The notes under the pieces: model-generated | Told to the model about the DNA's origin: nothing | Database searches by the model: none | Seen by the model: the letters and a program-made list of their open reading frames with translations, nothing else | Part shown: positions 4,705-9,796 of the stretch, piece after piece | Numbering within the stretch: the first letter of the stretch is position 1 | How the letters are laid out: each line of letters opens with the position of its first letter | Origin: Microcaldota archaeon | GTDB taxonomy: Archaea; Micrarchaeota; Micrarchaeia; Anstonellales; Bilamarchaeaceae | Direction: 5' to 3' | NCBI GenBank assembly: GCA_013425425.1 | Contig: JACCLJ010000123.1 | Span: 1-9,796 of the forward strand | DNA: 9,796 bases | Position numbers and translations under genes: made by a program

Positions 4705-5376
4705 ATGTTCGACTTGCTTCTCAAGGTAATCGTGCTCGGAATCGGCTCTACCGTCTCGCCGGTCATATTCGGCGTCATAATCTCCCTTCTTGCAGGAAAG
4801 CATTATCCGAAGCAGCGTGCGCTGGCATGCCTCGGCGGAGCGGTGCTCACCGCATTGATAATATCCATTGCGGGCTGGGCAATCGGCGGCGACGTCCTGA
4901 ATCTTGGCGCTGGATTCACCAGTGGACTGAGATACTTCGACATCCTGCTTGGCACTATGTTCCTGCTGTTTGCCCTCTCTTCGTTAGTTGCAAGGCGCGA
5001 AAAGAAACCGCATGAAATCATAGCGGAAGAGAAGGCGCAATCGCCCCGCCTGGTGAAATGGTTCGTGGTTGGCTTCATCCTGAACATAACGAATTTTGAT
5101 GCGGTACTCTTATATTTCACGGAAGTAAAAGAAATTTTCCAGGCCGGCACGGCTTTTGCAGCCCAGCTCCTCCTGGATTTGCTTGGCGGCTTATTCTTCG
5201 TTCTGCCGTCCCTTCTGCCTATTTTAGTATATATTACAATGCAGGAGAGGGCGGAGAGGGTCCTGAAGCCCATCGGGGTCTTCCTGGAAAAATACGGCAG
5301 GTACCCTGTCGCGGTGATTTTCCTTGTGTTCGGAGCATACCTGCTTTACCGGGGACTTACAAACTTGTCTTTGTAA
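4705..5376 (+). CDS. Six-span membrane protein, GAP/LysE-superfamily-like
   Basis: The protein has 223 residues with about six hydrophobic spans (roughly 5-30, 42-62, 74-95, 117-135, 147-175, 200-218). The arrangement STVSPVIFGVIISLL, then a KHYPKQRALACLGGAVLT loop into span 2, and the repeat-like GFILNITNFDAVLLY at span 4 resembles GAP (Sap/SfLAP) and LysE-type export proteins. GAP proteins are linked to envelope glycolipid export in mycobacteria; the substrate here is unknown. A cytoplasmic loop of about 25 charged residues (VARREKKPHE...) separates the two halves. The longer TTG frame to 4660 is rejected because a TATA box lies within it. A T run at 5380-5385 follows the stop. Confidence 0.78.
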   Translation: MFDLLLKVIVLGIGSTVSPVIFGVIISLLAGKHYPKQRALACLGGAVLTALIISIAGWAIGGDVLNLGAGFTSGLRYFDILLGTMFLLFALSSLVARREKKPHEIIAEEKAQSPRLVKWFVVGFILNITNFDAVLLYFTEVKEIFQAGTAFAAQLLLDLLGGLFFVLPSLLPILVYITMQERAERVLKPIGVFLEKYGRYPVAVIFLVFGAYLLYRGLTNLSL

Positions 5377-5379
5377 TGC

Positions 5380-5385
5380 TTTTTT
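5380..5385 (+). terminator. T-run after the GAP-like gene
   Basis: Six T begin 3 bases after the stop codon in the 7-base gap between convergent genes. They overlap the stop codon of the opposing gene. This is a plausible intrinsic archaeal terminator. Confidence 0.4.
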
Positions 5386-6940
5386 ATCCGCCAAAGTCGC
5401 ATGTGCAGGTCGTGTCCGTATCCGGGCCTGACGGGCCGACGTATGACGCATTTGCCGGGTCGAAGAGATGTATACTCGGGTCATAATAAACGTAATACGG
5501 GTCGGCACCGCTGCAGACGTGCTCCCGCCCGGATACGACTACGTTTCCCTCGATTGTTATCGTTATCCCGCCACTGCCGCTCGGCGCGGCATAGGCAACT
5601 TCGATGCTTATCTCGGGATTGTCAGCCCGGTTCGTAACTGTCGGCACATTCATGCCTGCGGTTATCGTAAGCGAAGCCGCCATGGCCGCCGGTGAAACAC
5701 GGATCGCCGTAGTATCGAATCTCACATCCGTAGGTTCCCCGAGGCACCCGCAGGCGTTTTCCCTTACGCAGCCGACCAGAAGAGGTATCTCCTTTACTAC
5801 CAGTGCCGGCCCTCCGGCACACCTGACGCAGAGTTTTCCGGGATTGTACTCGCTCCGAACAGATAATTCATAGCTTATCCTTTGGCCGGAATCAAATGAC
5901 ATGATGTACAATCCCCCCGAATTTCCATCCGTGATGGCCTCGATATAGCTGTCAATCCTCTCGTTTCCCTTTCCGTCAAGCGCCCGCACGTCGAAAGTTA
6001 CAGGGGCGTAATCTTTCTTGAAATAAGCCAGGTAAGTGCCGGTTGAGGGCGGCGTGAACGAAAGGTCCAGCCCATCATGGATGACTCCTCTTATTTCGAA
6101 ATGTAGCCCCTCGGGTTCTCTTATCGAAAATCCGGCTATGGATTCGGCGCGTACTCCTCCGCTGAAATCATAGGTTACGTTTCTTATTGCTTCCAGTGCG
6201 CTTCCCCTGTAAACCATGGCGGGATAGTTTGCTTCTGCGGGTGGGCATATTTCCGTTTCTTCCGAAACCGGTTCGAGCCTTGCGCTCACGTTGTCCATGG
6301 TCGTATAATACTGGCCCTCGATATTCACCGTATCCTCCCCTGCGCAGACAAAGTAATACGCGCTGTTATCATCGCTTTCGCACTGCTTGTATGGGCAATC
6401 CGGGTTCATGCTCAGGTGCGTCTCAAAGTCCCCGCTTATCGACACGCCGCTGACCATAATATTCGTAGTCTGGCTGGTTTCGAACAGGGGATTAAGGGCT
6501 GGGGTTGCATGCTCCACAGGCGTCGGGCAGTTAAGCGGCGTGATTATCTCTTCCTCTGCATCGCCTTCTTCTGTTCCGTCATCAATAATTTCTACGCTAA
6601 CATCATCTTCGTCTGGCATGCTGTCCCAATTGGCTTCCTCATTTATGATTTCCGGCGCCTCTTCAGCCATTTCGGCATTTATATCTGCATCGGCTTCTAT
6701 GCCTCCGTCATCTTCAACCTGTTCGGTGGCTTCCGCATCCTCTTCCTGTCCTTTGCTTTCCTTTCCACAGGCACTGGAGAATACAAGTGTCGCGCCGATA
6801 AGCGCATAAGCCGCTGTTTGCCTCATGAGAGTTTTGCCTTTCTCCATGAACTTTTCGAATGAGGAAAGCTCGTCCCTGCCCCCTTTTCCGTCTTTGTCTT
6901 TTTCTACAGCATTCCGAATATTATCACATGTGAGTTTCAT
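5384..6940 (-). CDS. Cysteine-rich lipoprotein-like surface protein, paralogue A
   Basis: This 518-residue protein belongs to no family I recognise. A hydrophilic N-terminus (1-41) ends in SSFEKFMEKGKTLMRQ. A hydrophobic span (42-57) then leads to Cys58 in a weak lipobox (FSSAC). Residues 64-131 are an Asp/Glu-rich linker, and the rest is beta-rich with 13 cysteines, of which 12 have counterparts in the neighbouring paralogue. Shared blocks include CVRCAGGP, CGCLGEP and the exact C-terminal end CTCDFGG. A PPSTGTYLAYF segment looks Ig-like. It is probably exported, membrane-anchored and disulfide-bonded. Upstream are GGAGT (6952-6948) and a TATA-like TTTATATT (6972-6965). Function is unknown. 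Confidence 0.82.
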   Translation of the reverse strand: MKLTCDNIRNAVEKDKDGKGGRDELSSFEKFMEKGKTLMRQTAAYALIGATLVFSSACGKESKGQEEDAEATEQVEDDGGIEADADINAEMAEEAPEIINEEANWDSMPDEDDVSVEIIDDGTEEGDAEEEIITPLNCPTPVEHATPALNPLFETSQTTNIMVSGVSISGDFETHLSMNPDCPYKQCESDDNSAYYFVCAGEDTVNIEGQYYTTMDNVSARLEPVSEETEICPPAEANYPAMVYRGSALEAIRNVTYDFSGGVRAESIAGFSIREPEGLHFEIRGVIHDGLDLSFTPPSTGTYLAYFKKDYAPVTFDVRALDGKGNERIDSYIEAITDGNSGGLYIMSFDSGQRISYELSVRSEYNPGKLCVRCAGGPALVVKEIPLLVGCVRENACGCLGEPTDVRFDTTAIRVSPAAMAASLTITAGMNVPTVTNRADNPEISIEVAYAAPSGSGGITITIEGNVVVSGREHVCSGADPYYVYYDPSIHLFDPANASYVGPSGPDTDTTCTCDFGG

Positions 6941-6964
6941 GGGCTATACTCCTGTTGCGAAATG

Positions 6965-6972
6965 AATATAAA
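6965..6972 (-). promoter_or_regulatory. Putative TATA box for paralogue A
   Basis: TTTATATT on the minus strand is centred about 28 bases before the ATG at 6940, in the 66-base gap after paralogue B. It suggests that A has its own promoter. The GGAGT at 6952-6948 would be lost if transcription began at the ATG, so the initiation point is uncertain. Confidence 0.45.
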
Positions 6973-7006
6973 GTTTTTTTAGCAGGATTCCGGCTGAATT
7001 TGAGGC

Positions 7007-8524
7007 TCAGCCGCCGAAGGTGCAGTGACAGATTGCGCTCGGGTCAACCGGGTCGTAGTAATCTGCATCTGGCTCCGTGACATAAATTACTGTATAATAT
7101 CTGGCGCTAAGCGGGGTTCCTGCGCTGCACGGATGTGAAACTCCCTGGACGACCACATGAGTTACTATGCTGGTTACGATTCCGTCTATGTCTGTTGGTC
7201 CGGTATAATCAAATGAAATCTGTACTGATGGATTGTCAGAAAGCCCGTTTATTGTAGCGATGCTTAGCGTTGGCGTACCCACGCTTATATGCGATGACCA
7301 TGGCCCAAGAACTGTTACCTCCGTATCTTCAAGACTTACATTTGATGGCTCACCCATACATCCACATTCCGAATTTTCAAATGCACAAACCACACCGTCA
7401 AGCGGAATGCTGAGATCGTAATGAGTAGGTCCGCCTGCGCATCTGGTACATATAGTAATTAGATCATCTAGCGTTTCTCCATATTCTGGCTGGACATTCA
7501 CATTGTGATTTACCGCCTGTCCAGAATTAACCGCCACTATGGTCATCGGTTTTGAGCTTCCTGCAGATAAAGTCGCGTCATGCGTGTTCGTTGCTTCATC
7601 CCCCCTGCCGTCAAAAGACCTGGAATTGAAAACCATCTGAGCGCCGTCTCTTTTCAAATAAAAAAGATACGTGCCTGCTGATGTCGGAGCGAATGAAAGG
7701 GTTGTCATGTCCTCTCTGTCTCCATTTACATCGAAATAAAATCCGCTAAGGGGATCAACAGTGAATCCTGCTATGGAGCTGCCTATTCCCTCATACGTTA
7801 CATTCATCACAGTTTCTGAAGCGCCTGCGAGTATTGGATATTCCGTGCTTACCGCCGGACAAACAGAAGTTTCGGACGATGCAGGCACTAGGGTTGCATC
7901 AAAGCTTGTTCCGCCTGCAACAAGGTATTGCTGGCCATCGATGTTGACGGTATCGCTATCATCCACGCAAACGATTTCATATCCTCCATTAGCCGAAGGG
8001 CATTCTCTCGGAGTGCCGTCAGGATCCATGCTCAGATGCATATCGGCATCGCCGCTTACCCGAGTGTCGCTTGTCGTTATGGAACCTGCTACATTTGCCT
8101 CAAACATGGGATTAAGCATTGGAGGGATATTTTCAACGACTGCAGGACATTCCAGAGGGGGCAATTCACCATCTTCAACTGCATCCAATTCATCATCATT
8201 AGTATCGCCTTCCATACTGTCAGGGACGTCTGCTACTTCATCATCTGTTACGTCAGGAACATCATCAGTGTCGGCGTCAGTTTCATCCTCTACCTCGACC
8301 TGTTCCGTAGAATCAGAATCCGCATCCTCGTCGGGCCTGTTGCCCGGCCCGCCGCATGAAAAGAAGCATACCGTGGCACCAACGACAAGCCATGTCGTGG
8401 TCCTTCTCATAAGCTCCTTGCCGGCATCCATCATTTTTTCGAATCTTGAAAGCTCCCCCTTCCCTATTTTCTCGTCTGTCGCTTTCTCTCTTACATATTC
8501 AGTAATATTATGTTTGAGTTCCAT
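7007..8524 (-). CDS. Cysteine-rich lipoprotein-like surface protein, paralogue B
   Basis: At 505 residues this is a clear paralogue of the gene downstream. It has the same N-terminal helix (ELSRFEKMMDAGKELMRR), a hydrophobic span (43-56), Cys57 in the odd lipobox FFSC, a strongly acidic linker (65-121, many Asp-Val/Asp-Asp units), then a beta-rich domain with 12 cysteines aligned to those of paralogue A. Matching blocks are NPMFE, DADMHLSMDPDG, CTRCAGGP, CGCMGEP and the C-terminal CHCTFGG. The MRRTTTWLV stretch resembles a twin-arginine signal, but paralogue A has Arg-Gln there. The ATG at 8524 lies about 27 bases after TTTATATT, with a GGGGT only 1 base from it. It diverges from the beta-helix gene. 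Confidence 0.82.
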   Translation of the reverse strand: MELKHNITEYVREKATDEKIGKGELSRFEKMMDAGKELMRRTTTWLVVGATVCFFSCGGPGNRPDEDADSDSTEQVEVEDETDADTDDVPDVTDDEVADVPDSMEGDTNDDELDAVEDGELPPLECPAVVENIPPMLNPMFEANVAGSITTSDTRVSGDADMHLSMDPDGTPRECPSANGGYEIVCVDDSDTVNIDGQQYLVAGGTSFDATLVPASSETSVCPAVSTEYPILAGASETVMNVTYEGIGSSIAGFTVDPLSGFYFDVNGDREDMTTLSFAPTSAGTYLFYLKRDGAQMVFNSRSFDGRGDEATNTHDATLSAGSSKPMTIVAVNSGQAVNHNVNVQPEYGETLDDLITICTRCAGGPTHYDLSIPLDGVVCAFENSECGCMGEPSNVSLEDTEVTVLGPWSSHISVGTPTLSIATINGLSDNPSVQISFDYTGPTDIDGIVTSIVTHVVVQGVSHPCSAGTPLSARYYTVIYVTEPDADYYDPVDPSAICHCTFGG

Positions 8525-8544
8525 ACCCCTATTTTGATACGAAA

Positions 8545-8554
8545 GTAATATAAA
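8545..8554 (-). promoter_or_regulatory. Putative TATA box for paralogue B
   Basis: TTTATATTAC on the minus strand is centred about 26 bases before the ATG at 8524, predicting initiation at or next to the start codon. Confidence 0.5.
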
Positions 8555-8600
8555 TATACACTTTTATCAAAAATTGACAACAAATACAACCCCTGCCGAA

Positions 8601-8611
8601 CTTTTATAAAC
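8601..8611 (+). promoter_or_regulatory. TATA box for the beta-helix surface protein
   Basis: CTTTTATAAAC, preceded by CCGAA as a possible BRE, is centred 26 bases before the ATG at 8632. There is no ribosome-binding site before that ATG, so a leaderless mRNA is likely. Confidence 0.6.
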
Positions 8612-8631
8612 GTAATTTCCGATAGAGAAGC

Positions 8632-9796
8632 ATGCTAGGCAGTAGATACCTTATTGGGCTATTTGGATTATTGCTTTTATCGTCAATTTCGAGTGCATAT
8701 ACCTTGTTTAATAATGCACTCTATTGCACCGACTGTACGGACTGCACAAATGCTCTGAATAACGACACCTACAACATCACTTATCTCAACGCGACGATTA
8801 GCGGAGCCGCCGGCACCTGCATAAGTGACCCTGGTCTTATAGACAACAGAATATTTGACTGTAATAACTATACGATAAGTGGAAGCGGAGCGGGTAACGG
8901 GTTCTTCACGTCAGGAGAACTCAATGCAACAGTAAGGGGATGCAATATAAGCGGATTTTTATACGGCATACTCATATCTGATAATTCGCATAACTGCACA
9001 GTCGAAAATTGTATAACATACAACAATACAAACACCGGAACTTTCATCGACAGCTCCAGCGACGTTACTGTTTTGAACAGCCTATCCTATAACAACACGA
9101 ATTACGGTTTCCGGATAAGAGATTCGGATGACACCGAGCTCGACAATGCTACTGCATACGACAATCAGAATGGTTTTTACCTCTATAATGCTGACCGTAC
9201 GCTGATAAACAATAGTGCGTCGCATAATAACATTCAGCACGGCATTTACATCACCAGTGTAATCGGCGATTCGCTAAATAACACCGTGAAAAATACATAT
9301 TCCTATAACAACGGCAATAATGGATTTTATCTGGATACCGCCAATACTATTAGGACCGTCTTCGATAACTGCACTGCCACCAATAATACGGATGACGGCT
9401 TTTCCATTTCCAGCGGGGATTACAGCATAATCAACAATTCAGTCGCCAATCTAAGCGGCAGGGACGGCATCCGTTTCGCCAATACAGGCGTAATCCAGAG
9501 CAGTATCATATCAACCCGCTCTTTTTTGAATGAAGAAATCGGAATAAACATTCAGGAAGGATGCAATAATGATGGACTCGTAAATGTGTCGGCCTACAAT
9601 AACGGCAATCATGGAATATACCTTAGTACTGGAGACAACAATGTACTGGCCGGTTATCTTGGGAACCCAATAAGCGCGTATGACAATAATGGAAGCGGCA
9701 TCTATCTCTACAAGCAGACCAATATTCTTCTCGACGGCAATTTCCCCCCCTTCACTGGTGGAATAGTAGTTCAATCAAACCTCGGCGGCGGCCTGA
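8632..9796 (+). CDS. Secreted parallel beta-helix surface protein (partial, 3' end outside window)
   Basis: The frame is open from the ATG at 8632 to the window edge: 388 codons with no stop. Residues 1-23 are a Sec signal peptide (MLGSRYLIGLFGLLLLSSIS) with likely cleavage after SSA. A cysteine cluster (CTDCTDC) follows, then repeats of about 22-25 residues of the PbH1/NosD type, with recurring Y-N-N-x-N-x-G-F/I-Y-L turns such as YNNTNYGFRI, YDNQNGFYLY, YNNGNNGFYL and YNNGNHGIYL. Such repeats form right-handed parallel beta-helices. About 18 N-x-S/T sequons suggest heavy N-glycosylation. Large beta-helix proteins are common on archaeal cell surfaces, with roles in adhesion or glycan binding. 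The family call is firm; the substrate is unknown. Confidence 0.88.
   Translation, partial: MLGSRYLIGLFGLLLLSSISSAYTLFNNALYCTDCTDCTNALNNDTYNITYLNATISGAAGTCISDPGLIDNRIFDCNNYTISGSGAGNGFFTSGELNATVRGCNISGFLYGILISDNSHNCTVENCITYNNTNTGTFIDSSSDVTVLNSLSYNNTNYGFRIRDSDDTELDNATAYDNQNGFYLYNADRTLINNSASHNNIQHGIYITSVIGDSLNNTVKNTYSYNNGNNGFYLDTANTIRTVFDNCTATNNTDDGFSISSGDYSIINNSVANLSGRDGIRFANTGVIQSSIISTRSFLNEEIGINIQEGCNNDGLVNVSAYNNGNHGIYLSTGDNNVLAGYLGNPISAYDNNGSGIYLYKQTNILLDGNFPPFTGGIVVQSNLGGGL

Noticed and set aside
4590..4778. Minus-strand 62-residue frame with a CxxC motif in the gap before the GAP-like gene.
   Set aside because: It runs antisense through the promoter and first codons of the GAP-like gene, has no promoter or ribosome-binding site, and shows no family pattern beyond one CxxC.
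8390..8480. EF-hand-like pattern (D/G followed by ELSxFE) and a twin-arginine-like MRR in the N-termini of the lipoprotein pair.
   Set aside because: The calcium-loop spacing does not fit in either protein, and the Arg pair is replaced by Arg-Gln in paralogue A.
7761..8537. Long plus-strand Ser/Thr-rich frame antisense to paralogue B.
   Set aside because: The composition is what the reverse complement of Asp/Val-rich codons gives. No signal peptide or domain is seen, and the minus-strand protein is clearly the real gene.
1..9796. CRISPR arrays, insertion sequences, integrase sites or defence genes.
   Set aside because: I see no regularly spaced repeats, no transposase or nuclease motifs and no terminal inverted repeats. 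The tRNA gene shows no nearby duplicated 3' end that would mark an integrated element.

Overview
This window reads as a stretch of archaeal chromosome. The reasons are eukaryote-type ribosomal proteins (eS19, eL39, eL31, eL40), the classical archaeal gene order eS19 - PDCD5-like - eL39 - eL31 - aIF6, TATA boxes in place of bacterial -35/-10 promoters, Shine-Dalgarno sites of the GGTG/GAGGTG type, and a tRNA gene whose introns show bulge-helix-bulge splice sites. Small proteins, charged low-complexity tails, beta-helix surface proteins and a T-loop tRNA intron would suit a DPANN-type lineage such as Micrarchaeota or Diapherotrites. That placement is inference and is not shown by the sequence.

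Bases 1-2079 (minus strand) hold a tightly packed translation operon: eS19, a PDCD5-family nucleic-acid-binding protein, eL39, eL31 with a long charged tail, and initiation factor aIF6. Two junctions overlap (TGATG and GTGA). A divergent promoter region at 2080-2181 also serves a small basic protein with a histone-H1-like Lys/Ala/Pro tail.

Bases 2432-3783 hold a HEAT-like helical protein (minus), a two-membrane-span protein with a charged tail (plus) and eL40 (plus). At 3822-4011 lies a tRNA-Glu(CTC) gene broken by two introns: 76 nt at the canonical 37/38 site and 39 nt inside the T-loop. Spliced on paper it gives a normal 75-nt cloverleaf.

Bases 4028-9796 are an envelope and cell-surface region. 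It has a tandem pair of BofA-like small membrane proteins, a six-span GAP/LysE-like membrane protein, two large paralogous cysteine-rich lipoprotein-like proteins with acidic linkers and matching C-termini (Cys-x-Cys-x-Phe-Gly-Gly), and the first 388 codons of a secreted parallel beta-helix protein that runs off the right edge. Several of these genes have a TATA box centred about 24-28 bases before the start codon, which predicts leaderless mRNAs. No gene-free stretch exceeds 300 bases. The longest gaps are the divergent promoter regions 4542-4704, 2975-3103 and 8525-8631, and I see no further gene in any of them.
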